Part shown: positions 44,276 through 55,067 of the stretch, one piece after another
How positions within the stretch are numbered: the first letter of the stretch is position 1
Layout: every line of letters begins with the position of its first letter
Program-made: the position numbers and the translations under genes
Origin: Lineus longissimus
Taxonomy: Eukaryota > Nemertea > Pilidiophora > Heteronemertea > Lineidae
DNA length: 64,000 nucleotides
NCBI RefSeq assembly: GCF_910592395.1
Contig: NC_088320.1
Span: forward strand, 15,562,501-15,626,500
Reading direction: 5' to 3'
The notes under the pieces: model-generated
What the model saw: the letters and a program-made list of their open reading frames with translations, nothing else
The model's database searches: none
What the model was told of the DNA's origin: nothing

Positions 44276-46323
44276 ATCTTAATTATAGGCTCCCCCTTAA
44301 CCTAGGTCTATGTTATCTTAATTAGAGGCTCTCCCTAAACCTAGGCCTATGATATCTTAATTAGAGGCTCTCCCTTAACCTAGGTCTATGTTATCTTAAT
44401 TAGAGGCTCTCCCTTAACCTTGGTCTATGATATCTTAATTAGAGGCTCCCCCTTAACATAGGCCTATGATATCTTAATTAGAGGCTCTCCCTTAACCTAG
44501 GTCTATGTTATCTTAATTAGAGGCTCTCCCTTAACCTAGGCCTATGATATCTTAATTAGAGGCTCTCCCTTAACCTAGGTCTATGTTATCTTAATTAGAG
44601 GCTCTCCCTTAACCTAGGCCTATGATATCTTAATTAGAGGCTCTCCCTTAACCTAGGCCTATGATATATTAATAAGAGTCTCCCCCTTAACCTAGGCCTA
44701 TGATATATTATTTGGAGGCTCCCCCTTAACCTAGGCCTATGAAATCTTAATTAGAGTCTCTCCATTAACCTAGGTCGATGATATCTTAATTAGAGTCTTT
44801 CCCTTAACCTAGGTCTATTATATCTTAATTAGAGGCTCTCCCCAAACGTAGGTCTATCATATCTTAATTAGAGTCTCTCCATTAACCTAGGTCGATGATA
44901 TCTTAATTAGAGTCTCTCCCTTAACCTAGGTCTATTATATCTTAATTAGAGGCTCTCCCTTAACCTAAGCCTATGATATATTATTAAGAGTCTCCCCCTT
45001 AACCTAGGCCTATGATATATTATTTGGAGGCTCCCCCTTAACCTAGGCCTATGAAATCTTAATTAGAGTCTCTCCCTTAACCTAGGTCGATGATATCTTA
45101 ATTAGAGTCTTTCCCTTAACCTAGGTCTATTATATCTTAATTAGAGGCTCTCCCCAAACGTAGGTCTATCATATCTTAATTAGAGTCTCTCCATTAACCT
45201 AGGTCGATGATATCTTAATTAGAGTCTCTCCCTTAACCTAGGTCTATTATATCTTAATTAGAGGCTCTCCCTTAACCTAGGCCTATGATATCTTAATTAG
45301 AGGCTCTCCCTTTACCTAGGCCTATTATATCGTAATTAGAGGTTATTCCTTAACCTAGGTCTATGATATCTTAATTAGAGGCTCGCCCTTAACCTAGGTC
45401 TATGATATCTTAATTAGAGGCTATCCCTTAACCTAGGCCTATGATATCTTAATTAAAAGTTCCCCCCTAGCCTAGGCCTATGATATCTTAATTAGAGGCT
45501 CTCCCTTAACCTAGGTCTATTATATCTTAATTAGAGGTTATTCCCTAACCTAGGTCTATGATATCTTAATTAGAGGCTCTCCCTTAACCTAGGTCTATGA
45601 TATCGTAATTAGAGGCTCCCTTTAACCTAGGTCTATGATATCTTAATTAGAGGCTCTCCCTTAACCTAGGTCTATGATATCTTAATTAGAGGCTATTCCT
45701 TAACCTTGGTCTTTGATATCTTAATTCGAGGCTCTCCCTTAACCTAGGACTATGATATCTTAATTAGAGGCTCTCCCTTAACCTAGGTCTATTGTATCTT
45801 AATTAGAGGTTATTCCCTAACCTAGGTCTATGATATCTTAATTAGAGGCTCTCCCTTAACCTAGGTCTATGATATCGTAATTAGAGGCTCCCTTTAACCT
45901 AGGTCTATGATATCTTAATTAGAGGCTCTCCCTTAACCTAGGTCTATGATTTCGTAATCAGAGGCTCTCCCTTAACCTAGGTCTATGATATCTTAATTAG
46001 AGGCTCTCCCTTAACCTAGGACTATGATATCTTAATCAGAGGCTCTCCCTTAACCTAGGTCTATGATATCTTGCCCTTAACCTAAGTCTATGATATCTTA
46101 ATCAGAGGCTCTCCCTTAACCTAGGTCTATGATATCTTAGTTAGAGGCTCTCCCTTAACCTAGGTCTATGATATCTTAATCAGAGGCTCTCCCTTAACCT
46201 AGGTCTATGATATCTTAATTAGAGGCTCCCCCTTAACCTAGGTCTATGATATCTTAATGAGAGGCTCTCCTTTACCTAGGACTATGATATATTAATCAGA
46301 GGCTCTCCCTTAACCTAGGTCTA
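44276..46323 (+). repeat. 39-bp tandem satellite, unit C (about 52 copies, higher-order structure)
   Basis: The longest array. Inside it a block of eight units is duplicated: the rare variant CCCAAACGTAGG occurs at 44,841 and again 312 bp later at 45,153 (8 x 39). The right-end units match those of A and B; the left and middle are most variable. Confidence 0.95.
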
Positions 46324-47329
46324 GATGTATAGCGAGGCAAATAATTAAACGGATGCAGGACTTCCCCGGTTTTACACTCTTAACCATCAGAGTTATTCGG
46401 TCCGTTACCTCCCCTCATACCTGCCATAATTCTGTATCTCATGCGCCTCGAGTTGTGGTGAGCCAATCAGAACGCTGCTTTCAAAATTGTGAATTTCATG
46501 AATGAGTAATTTTATTCCCTCCTCCAGTCTTGATTCCATCGGATTGGCATGCTGCCAATATAAACTTTCGATACAGCGGTTTTGAACGTAGAAGACTAGA
46601 TGCGAGGTTGTTCAGATCATGATCAAAGTGCGCTAGGCCTTCTGATTGGTTAATATCGGCGGTAGTGTGCGATCTAGTGAAGAATAACATAACCAACTTA
46701 TACAGGCAGATCTGCGTATTGTGTCAAGGGTTTGTGTAACGGAGTCCGAGTCGGCGGAGTGGATCCAAGGCTTGAGGGTCAAGATGCGATTTTGTTGATG
46801 ACAGAGTCGGATGATGAAGACGCTAGAAGTGGTCAACGAGGACAGAACAGCACCATCGCCGACATTTTTTCCTTAGGAGACATCTTGACCCCCTATCCTG
46901 GAATACCAGGGTCAGTTGTATGCTCAGCTCTCCCACACACATAACGGAAAAAGCTCGGTCATACAATGACATAGTAAGTGCCAAGTGAACGACCCTGAAG
47001 TTCGGGATGATTGACCCCCAACCAACAATACCGAAACCACAAGATGAAGAAGATTACCAGCACAGACCACTCATAAGAAATATGACATCGGGACTGATCT
47101 TCAAGCATTTCCTTGAGAAAAATTTAGGAAAGCATTTGCAGTAAAAGGTCAATATCATTCATACGAAAACAAGCATGATCTTTTACATTTTGCAAATACA
47201 TCTTCTACTTGAAGGATTTGCTTCGGAGGAAATGGTAGCTTTTATTCATATGACCGATTGTCCCTTACACATCAAGTATCATATAGCATTAACCATGTGT
47301 TGTGTAGTAGATCGAGTAGCTCCTTGCTA

Positions 47330-47917
47330 CTAACGAGAGAATAACTTCTTGTGCGATGGTTCATTGACCAAAGATCTTAGTGCCTTCTTAACATTTTTGT
47401 AGATGGTTATTTCTGACAAGATATAGTGCAATTTATTATTTGTGAGGTGACTATGCCAAAACTGTATAATGTCACCATTATAACGCACAATAAAATGATG
47501 GCAGCCTTCAAAATCAATTTGAGTGAAACTGAGTTCTCCATCAGTTGAATTGAAGTGGATCATTTTCGCCCCATTAAGTACAACTATTAGTGTTCGTCTT
47601 ACCAAGAAAACATTCGTGACGTAAACGTAGTCTTCAGTCTGGAGATGAAGCTTTTTTTGCAAGAAACGCTTAGATGTCGGGTCATAAAATGATATAGTTA
47701 TCAACTGATCAGATGAAGTAACCGTTTTTTTCAAAATACAAGGAATAGTGTAATTCGTATGATATATAGCATGCGTCTGTTTGAATGGCCTTATCTCATG
47801 ACTACACATGGCAATAACAGAAATATGTCTTTGGTTATTTTTCATTGTCACATTCTCCACAATATTGCAATGAACTAGGTAGTACCTAAGTTTTCGAATC
47901 AAGACAATCATCGTCAT
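47330..47917 (-). CDS. Conserved 195-codon ORF of unknown function, unit C
   Basis: Counterpart of 10,358-10,945 and 37,498-38,088. Its ATG overlaps the stop of a 134-codon upstream ORF (47,914-48,318, minus) by ATGA. That ORF is the reverse of plus-strand relic 1, and I cannot decide which strand was coding there. Confidence 0.45.
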   Translation of the reverse strand: MTMIVLIRKLRYYLVHCNIVENVTMKNNQRHISVIAMCSHEIRPFKQTHAIYHTNYTIPCILKKTVTSSDQLITISFYDPTSKRFLQKKLHLQTEDYVYVTNVFLVRRTLIVVLNGAKMIHFNSTDGELSFTQIDFEGCHHFIVRYNGDIIQFWHSHLTNNKLHYILSEITIYKNVKKALRSLVNEPSHKKLFSR

Positions 47918-47969
47918 ACTTCGTTCATAAAACCAGGAATGGCAGTGGTAAAATGTATGCCTAGCTGGT

Positions 47970-48318
47970 AATTCTTTTGCCAGCCTGAATTCAATGTGGC
48001 CTTTATTCCTGAATTTAGAATCATAGAGAATGTGTTTACTAACAATGACAAAGCTCCTATATTCTCCAAATATATCGAGGTATCTTGAATGTTTGATAGT
48101 TCTGATAAATACTGGATATCCACTGTCAAGACGTGAAAGGTTAAATATATAGAAAACAAGCCGTGTCTTTGTAATCCTATCTCTGAGGACGAAAATATCA
48201 TTATTGAAGAGGAAGTAGGAACGGACATATTTAAGGAAGTGTCCTTTGAAAGAAATTCGACTCCGAAGGTAACTGAGTTGAGACTTTCTAATCTAAAAGA
48301 CTTATGCATGATTAACAC
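47970..48318 (+). pseudogene. Plus-strand ORF relic 1, unit C
   Basis: Counterpart of 10,990-11,450, with the stretches PEFRIIENVFTNN, YWISTV, EDENIIIEEEV and FKEVSFERN, broken by TGA and TAG. It aligns along its length with the intact relic 2 ORF, so the two are ancient tandem duplicates. Confidence 0.35.
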
Positions 48319-48322
48319 TATA

Positions 48323-48390
48323 CAAATAGTTGATGTTTGGGAGTCCGATATGGAATTCCATATTGGACGACCTTAAACATCCACTATTTG
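48323..48390. repeat. 68-bp near-perfect fold-back hairpin (unit C only)
   Basis: The left arm starting CAAATAGTTGATGTTT pairs with the right arm ending AAACATCCACTATTTG, around the centre GATATGGAATTCCATAT. Only a few mismatches occur in arms of about 32 bases. Absent from units A and B. Confidence 0.8.
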
Positions 48391-48604
48391 CTATATTATG
48401 CAACCAAATGTCTTGGCAAAGAAATCAATCCAAGATCATTTGTAAACTTCATTTTGATTGGATTAAAACCTTTTAGGATCCGTTACGACATTTTTTGTGG
48501 ATCCGTTATTGCTTTTTTGGATCCGATACGATGTGATGACTTGAAATCACATGATGTGAATCGAGTTACGCTATTGGCCAAGAACATTTGGTAGCATAAT
48601 ATAA
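48391..48604. mobile_element. Small MITE with about 29-bp inverted ends (unit C only)
   Basis: The left end, TATATTATGCAACCAAATGT followed by CTTGGCAAAG, is mirrored by the right end (inverted TATATTATGCTACCAAATGT). The interior has three spaced GGATCCG(T/A)TA motifs. It lies directly beside the hairpin at 48,323-48,390, and both interrupt sequence that is continuous in units A and B. Confidence 0.7.
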
Positions 48605-48927
48605 TGAAATATTTAGACCATAACTCAACATTTGATGATTTGACATGTTATTGTCATGGGCTTCTCCGGCATAAAACTCTCCACAAGTAGTTAGTAACAT
48701 GGTAAAGGACTGAAGCAAATGGGAATTCCCGCCGGTATGCGATTTTTCATTGTTCCCCGTTTTCAAGTGTTTTCATGCAATAAACAGGACAGGATCGGAG
48801 TAATAGGGAAACAGAGAAAACCATGCCAATCTGTAATACAACGATCATAAACAATGATAGAGTAAACAATCGGACACGTTGGACCTGTATAAAGTCCTGT
48901 CGAACGATGATGACATTCTCAGCGCCC

Positions 48928-50187
48928 ATTTTGTTAACAGTATGCTCAAATGTATGAACAACGAAATCCATACATACCAAAACATTATCGATGTATTAAT
49001 ACTAGAACTGGTAACAGTCTTTTTATATCTACCACCGCCTTAATTAACCGCTGGATGGAATCGCCTAATTTTTCGTATGTGCATGTGCTTTAATAGTTTC
49101 AGCGCAAAATGTGTTTTTCGTGTGTTTTTTTTCGTATGAGCATCCTGAGATACAGCTGTTTTTTCGTATTACAAGCTTGCTAGGCTAACAAGCAAAATAC
49201 AATAGACGGTGCTGCCATTTATAAGCCCGGCGCCTTAGATATAGATGCAAGATCGCCCCGACATTTCTAGGAATCCTACTGGTCTAATGGTAAAGACACC
49301 GGCCTATCACGCCAGCTATACCCGATTTCGAAACCCCCAGCGGTCAAATGTTTTCCTTATTTTTTCATGATTCTTATTTTTTCCGTGATTCTTATAATTT
49401 TTTTAGTGAATATATGTATATATTAGTGAATCGCTCTTTCTGTAATAAGCAAACACTTGAAAAATATGGCGGTTCTGATCGTGCATATTATTTTTTGTTT
49501 TGTACCTACTGTTACATTAACTTTGAGGATGGAATTCGATCACGTTCAAAGTGCATAAGTGTCCATAAAATCAGATAGACTATACTTTCGAGACGAATTA
49601 AACGACATAGCCAGGCTGACATGTCCCGCACGCGCCGCCTGTTGTAAGTTTAACAAACTAATGTCATATAGATTCCGAGCCTCGACCAACACAAATTTAT
49701 ATGCCGACAACTCCGAAACGGTCAACTAAAGTAGGCCTACGGCAACTACATAGTCCCACCATGTTCACAGATTCTATTCAAATCCCATCGGAATGTCACA
49801 TCATACCAGAAAATGCCAAGATTGTCGATGCAGTCATTACAGATTTGTTGCGGGGATTTGATCAAACATATAGGCCTACCCGAAAACAATCGCCAACACA
49901 CGAACTGGTCCTTAAAAATCAACGACATATTATGCCATCGCCGGTTGCTGGCCTAGGATTTACATGTAAGCTTACATTTGAAATACTTTGATAGGCGTGA
50001 TTACAATTGATCACACTGAAATATATTGCGTATTAGCACCCAAACATAGTGCTTTCCAATACGATAGATCATGATGACAGAGGACGTTTTGATTCCCAAC
50101 AAAACCGAAACAAACGAAACATATCTAATAATATAAGACAACTTTGCTTAATGGGCCTCGAGTTTTATTGATGTTCAATGATCATGA
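48928..50187. other. Unit C segment absent from A and B
   Basis: About 1.3 kb including a tRNA-like stretch (49,274-49,343) and a 96-codon plus ORF at 49,701-49,991 that I do not recognise. Because the adjoining ORF at 50,188 keeps a 5' part that also exists in relic 1, this segment looks ancestral and lost from A and B. Confidence 0.5.
49274..49343 (+). repeat. tRNA-like sequence (Asp/Gly-type), decayed
   Basis: D-stem GTCT/AGAC around TAATGGTAA, anticodon arm CCGGC-CTATCAC-GCCAG (one mismatch; the loop is one base from the tRNA-Asp loop CTGTCAC), and a B box, ATTTCGAAACC. The T stem and acceptor do not pair. A SINE head or pseudogene rather than an active tRNA. Confidence 0.45.
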
Positions 50188-50568
50188 GTGGTGGATATGG
50201 GGTTTGATCATTCGGCATTTAGACCTGAATTCAAAGTAACAGAGAACGAGCTTACAGACAATTGCATCGCTTCTAAATTATTCACATTGATTGAGATAGC
50301 TTGCATGTTTGATCCTCCTGATGAATATTGGATATCCACTATCAGTGTTAGAAATGATAATGAAGTAGAAAACAGTTCGGGACTTCGCAGTCGCGTCACC
50401 GAGACCGAAAATATCATTATTGAAGGAGAGGTAGGAGGAAGAGGCATATTTAAAGACTCCTTTGAAATGAAAGAAATTCAACTTGGAACGTTACTTATTT
50501 GCGACTTTCTTATCTCAAATATTGTCTTTGTGTACCAAAAGAAAGGTAAAGACTCACATGGATACTGA
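50188..50568 (+). CDS. Intact 126-codon plus-strand ORF, unknown family (relic 2 in C)
   Basis: ATG 50,188. The body reads FRPEFKVTENELTDN, then ACMFDPPDEYWISTISVRND, then ETENIIIEGEVGGRGIFKDS, and ends KGKDSHGY at a stop conserved in all units. There is no signal peptide or known domain. It is the only copy with an intact 5' end. It may be a single exon of a larger gene or an old captured ORF. The antisense strand is also open in part, so coding direction is not proven. Confidence 0.4.
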   Translation: MVDMGFDHSAFRPEFKVTENELTDNCIASKLFTLIEIACMFDPPDEYWISTISVRNDNEVENSSGLRSRVTETENIIIEGEVGGRGIFKDSFEMKEIQLGTLLICDFLISNIVFVYQKKGKDSHGY

Positions 50569-50777
50569 ACTCTAGAAACACTGTCTTTGCGCAATGCATA
50601 CTCTTTAAACTATCATTGTACTGCCTGTATAGTCTTTATAATATCCACTAGCGTGTTTCGTTACGATTTAACATCATATTACATAATGATTATCTAAGGT
50701 CTAGCCTCGCTAGCCAATAATCTCTGCCCAATTTTCCAAAGTGACAAATCGCGTCAGTGGGTGCAGGCCTTGTTAGT

Positions 50778-50966
50778 TGTCGGGGATCTTCCCCACATTT
50801 AGGGTAAAACCCTTCCTTTTGTCGATAAACAGAACGAAACACCTGATTCTACAAATCAACACGGCGCACTCCTCACACACGTGTGTTTATTCTCATTACC
50901 ATACAAACACAACATTTCTAGCGACGCACATTTACATACAGGGTGTGACAAAGACAGTCCGCAACA
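50778..50966 (-). repeat. BEL/Pao 3' LTR, unit C element
   Basis: 189 bp, preceded by TTAGT as in units A and B. It ends CCGCAACA, the 3'-LTR type. It belongs to the minus-strand BEL element that extends beyond the window's right edge. Confidence 0.85.
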
Positions 50967-51728
50967 TTATCTCCCCGCATTGGAGGAACTCCAAAGAGTA
51001 AGACTAGGTCTATGCCTAATGTAAGGACGGCTGCTTAATCTTAAGTGTATCACAACTCCTATTACTCATAGTGTGTGAGGGACTGTTGGAAATCTAATCA
51101 GAGCTATAGAATTACTATATACTTTCCCACTGATTATACATTCAGTTCAGCTTGAAGCAAGTCTCAAAAGTAAACAGACAATCAGTTATACATGTAGCTT
51201 TCACTTGGATTATCAACTTGAACTTATAACTCAAGATACAACATGGAACTTAAAATCAAGTACTAGATTACCAGGTTACAAAATGCTGTTAGACTGAAAC
51301 TTCTATTTTACATCACAGTATCACTGGCTACAGTAGAAGAGCAGGGCCTACTTTAGTCTTAGGCCCAAGACATGCATCATACACCATTTGTGATATACTA
51401 GTTGTTTACACAAGAACGCAATACTACAGATTGGTTCAACAGAAATACCAGAGGACACACAAACAATCACCAAGATGCACAGAATTTACAACAGAGAATA
51501 TTAGGAAACCAGAAAATACCTTACAGGAAACATGAAAACACAAGAGAAACAAATCTGAATCTTTCAATTTTGGTTATGAACACTGCACTTTCTAAACAGT
51601 ATAGAAAACAGGCATTCAAAGTACAAAATACAAACACAGGCTGCAAAACATGCAGAATGAACAGTCATGAAATGTACTGCAGATTACAGCACAGCAGAGT
51701 TAGTCAGTTTGTGGTTATTTTAACCATA
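50967..51728 (-). mobile_element. BEL/Pao 3' untranslated region, unit C
   Basis: 762 bases between the pol stop and the LTR. The plus-strand ORF of 112 codons (51,402-51,740) is antisense and not a gene. Two parts are conserved in unit A at 12,388-12,690 and 28,998-29,412. Confidence 0.75.
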
Positions 51729-52500
51729 TTAACCCGTTAAATTACTATCATGAGGATTTTGCAGGTCCAGTTTCACAGGGACGCGTACGGTGCGTCCTTT
51801 GCGAGTAACAATCGGCGGAGTATCAGCAACACACGATGTCCCACTAGAGACCAGAGCTTCTGGCACAATGCCAACAGGCGCATTCAGCGGATCAACGGAC
51901 ACATCTGAATCGAGCGGCACATCCAATGAAACAGAAGAATTCAATTCCTTAGTCGAAGCAGGTTCACTGACAGGGGGGCTCACTATTATCATCAGCACTA
52001 CATAACTCCAAACTATGGAGTCTCTGGACAGCTCTCTGAAGGACACCCTTGGCTGTTCTGAGAGTAACACTCCTAACCACACCGTCAGGACCAGGGTGCA
52101 ACTGGGTCACAACAGCGAGAGGCCATTGAAACCTTTTAAAATTATCCTCCCTTACAAGTACCACAGAACCTATCTTCAACTCACCGTTCTCTTTGAATTT
52201 GCTCACAATGTGAGGAAGACTACCAAGGTATTCTTGGGTCCACACCTCCCAGAACCGTTGAAGTCTCACTTCCTGTAGCATCTTCCTAACAGTCAGCTCT
52301 TCAGCCGTCACCTGGATGTCTTCAAAGGGCATCACCATTTTCAGGTTGAAAATGCCAAGGTATTCTTGGGTCCACACCTCCCAGAACCGTTGAAGGCTCA
52401 CTTCCTGTAGCATCTTCCTAACAGTCAGCTTTTCAGCCGTCACCTGGATGTCTTCAAAGGGCATCACCATTTTCAGGCTAAAAATGACATCTCCTGCCAA
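51729..52500 (-). pseudogene. pol: BEL/Pao pol C-terminal domain (DUF5641), with 133-bp duplication
   Basis: QRFWEVWTQEYLGSLPHI, KIGSVVLVREDNFKRFQWPL and QLHPGPDGVVRS mark the domain that follows BEL integrase. A 133-bp tandem duplication (unit starts 52,222 and 52,355) repeats the QRFWEVWTQEYLG stretch. A frameshift near 52,000 separates the tail ending in TRKGRTVRVPVKLDL. The same frameshift is in the unit A copy, so it predates the triplication. Confidence 0.85.
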
Positions 52501-53672
52501 TGAGAAATGAGAGAATGAGAGGGTCAGTAGTGTCTACTGTGTCTCCAGTTAAAGTCAGAAGCCTGGAGTTGGCACAGGCCTCGACTTCAAGAAGCTGAGC
52601 TTCCAGTTCAGCACGAGTGAGGGCTGCCTTCCCTACAGATTTCCTCAGGCCAGACTTGACGGAGCGCGCCAGACGCTCCCACCATCCCGCATGCCGAGGA
52701 CTCCGTGCTACTATAAACGTCCATTTGGGGGCTAGATGTCTGTACACCCTTTTTAACACTGATGATAAAGCAAGGGTGAATGCCATTCTAGACTTCCTGT
52801 GCACACAATAGATCTCATAAGCACTGTCTTATGGTGACTGGGGGATGTCTCTGATTTCTGCGGCCGTCCTCCGCCGGTTTTTTGAGCACTATTGTAAACA
52901 TACAAATTATGTTATGTACGGTACTTCTTAATCTTTTTGTCACCTTCCGTTCTTTTGTTATACGCACACAACAATGTAATCGATTATTACACGAATAAAG
53001 ATACATAATAATAATAATAATAATAACAATAATAATAAATCTGACAAGGAGGGAGAGAGAGAGTCAGTCATTTCAAGGTGCAGAGCTCTCACTACTGCAC
53101 AAGTCAGAAGTAGTACATAATACTTCTTGACAGGTTGGTATGCACAATAGAAAGCTCCAAAATAATATAACCCTGTCACAGTGAAGGGCGAGGCTTGTTT
53201 CACTCTAAGGGCAGGCAGTGGCGCCACAGGGCGGTTGCATGGAGTACCATCCTGACGCCGACACCTGACACATCCACGCTTTTTAGTTTTGGCCAGTTTG
53301 CGCACACCCAAAGATCCAGTAACTGCCACGCAAGGATGACAGCAGACAGTTCACCCCAGCATGTTTCATCAGTACATGCTGAGCTCTGACAATCAACTTC
53401 GTCAACCAATGACTAGGGAGAATAATGGGATGCTTAGCCTGGTAGGAAAGACTTGACAACTGAAGTCTTCCCTTGATCCTTATGAACCCATCATTATCCA
53501 GGAAAGGTGAGAGAGAGACCAAAGATGAATTCATTGGAATACTTGCACCTCTCCCCAGATCATCCAACTCTGGTCCATAGGTACTCTTGGCTGCTGTCAA
53601 TTCTTCAAGAGAAAGGTTTTCACTCATCTTATCAGCCATGATAGGACTGACCTCAACCTTTCTAATCCTCAA
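52478..53672 (-). pseudogene. pol: BEL/Pao integrase, broken
   Basis: Three pieces in shifted frames. 53,672-53,283 is the zinc-binding N-terminus (FLDNDGFIRIKGRLQLSSLS, KHPIILPSHWLTKLIV, HAGVNCLLSSLRGSYWI). 53,329-53,050 is the core start (GCVRCRRQDGTPC, PLPALRV, LTCAVVRALHLEMTDSLS). 52,804-52,478 is the core end (LAPKWTFIVARSPRHAGWWE, RLARSVKSGLRK, VEACANSRLLTLTGD). The expected first catalytic Asp after TVTGL is a Tyr, and the region of the second Asp is replaced by the insertion at about 52,811-53,045. Not functional. Confidence 0.85.
52811..53045 (+). mobile_element. 3' tail of a LINE/SINE inserted in the BEL integrase
   Basis: About 200 bp of unique 3' sequence runs into AATAAAGATACATAATAATA and further AAT repeats (about 53,003-53,038). 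An AATAAA followed by a simple AAT tail is a usual non-LTR 3' end. It splits the integrase core between MTDSLS and RMAFTL. Confidence 0.6.
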
Positions 53673-53740
53673 CCTCAGGTTTCCAATTCCTGCAGAGCTT
53701 TCTCAAAGGAACTCCATCTTTCAACAGGTAGTACAAACTC

Positions 53741-54550
53741 AGGCTTGGATGACACCACTGCCAGACACGTAGTACTGTTCATCTCTTCAGTAGGGACAAA
53801 CACCGGTAGTTCCTTGGTCTTGTCTGCAGAAGGCTTGGATGACGCCACTGCCAAACAGGTAGTACTGTTCATCTTCTCAGGAGGGACAAACACCGGTAGT
53901 TCCTTGGTCTTGTCTGCAGAAGGCTTGTATGACACCACTTCCAGACAGGTAGTACTGTTCATCTCCTCAGGAGGGACAACCACCGGTGGTTCCTTGGTCT
54001 TGTCTGCAGACGGCTTGTATGACGCCACTGCCAAACAGGTAGTACTGTTCATCTCCTCAGGAGAGACAACCACCGGTGATTCCTTGGTCTTGTCTGCAGA
54101 AGGCTTGAATGACGCCACTGCCAGACAGGTAGTACTGTTCATCTCCTCAGGAGAGACAACCACCGGTGGTTCCTTGGTCTTGTCTGCAGAAGGCTTGACT
54201 GACGCCACTGCCAGACAGGTAGTACTGTTCATCTCCTCAGGAGGGACAACCACCGGTGGTTCCTTGGTCTTGCCTGCAGAAGGCTTGGATGACGCCACTG
54301 CCAGACAGGTAGTACTGTTCATCTCCTCAGGAGGGACAACCACCGGTGGTTCCTTGGTCTTGTCTGCAGAAGGCTTGGATAACACCACTGCCAGACAGGT
54401 AGTACTGTTCATCTCCTCAGGAGGGACAAACACCGGTAGTTCCTTGGTCTTGTCTGCAGAAGGCTTGAATGACACCACTGCCAGACAGGTAGTACTGTTC
54501 ATCTCCTCAGGAGGGACAATCACCGGTGGTTCATTGGTCTTTTCTGCAGA
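53741..54550 (-). repeat. Nine in-frame 90-bp repeats in the BEL pol linker
   Basis: Nine copies of a 90-bp unit encode (minus) a 30-residue repeat containing EEMNSTTCLAV, then SKPSADKTKE and PPVVVPP. The last, divergent copy leads into FVLPVERWSSFEKALQELE, the usual linker before BEL integrase. All unit lengths are multiples of three, so the frame stays open (282 codons, 53,675-54,523). The 294-codon plus-strand ORF over it is a shadow caused by the same periodicity. Confidence 0.9.
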
Positions 54551-54753
54551 AACAAGAGGTAAAGAGAGCCACGCCTGGCCCTGCAGCCATAATGGGTTAA
54601 CTAACAGATCTCATCCCCCTGGACACTAAATCAGCTGGGTTATCAGCACTTACAACATGATGCCAGTTGGCAGGGTCTATCAAATCCTGTATCTCACTTA
54701 CACGGTTGCCTACAAAAGCCTTGGACTTAGAAGGTTCATACTTGATCCAAGGC
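54551..54753 (-). pseudogene. pol: BEL/Pao RNase H C-terminal remainder
   Basis: Reads WIKYEPSKSKAFVGNRVSEI, then DPANWHHVVSADNPADLVSR, typical of the end of BEL RNase H. A TAA follows shortly (after RSVS). The catalytic N-terminal part of RNase H, about 150-200 residues, is not present on either side of the Ngaro insertion. Confidence 0.8.
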
Positions 54754-55067
54754 ACACCCTAAGTGACAATCGACGTGACGAATGACGTCAACCATAGATT
54801 TGCTTGTTGCATGGCCGACAGGACGCGTTTTCATGTCGCTCGTGCGTTTTTTAGAATGTAAGTAATACTGCCGATTTATAATGGTTTATTTCTCGACGTT
54901 TTCTGAGTGAATCTATTTTGTAAAGCCAGTTTGTATTTTATTGCTTAGTTTTGATGTTAGCTCGATTGGACTACGGTGTACACTATGCGAATATTGGAAT
55001 AGCCAGGCCGGGGCTTGAGTTCACCTGCTTGAGGGTGGCAGGCACGTGGGATTACTTTGTGATTGGG

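Larger units (their letters stand above)
42034..50777. repeat. Tandem segmental unit C
   Basis: Collinear with units A and B but lacking about 1.6 kb near its left end (junction about 42,153). It has about 1.3 kb near 48,928-50,240 that A and B lack, plus a small fold-back insertion at 48,323-48,604. It ends at TTAGT, where the BEL LTR begins. Confidence 0.9.

Noticed and set aside
53745-54629. 294-codon plus-strand ORF with regular repeats
   Set aside because: It is antisense to the BEL pol linker; the 90-bp period keeps both strands open.
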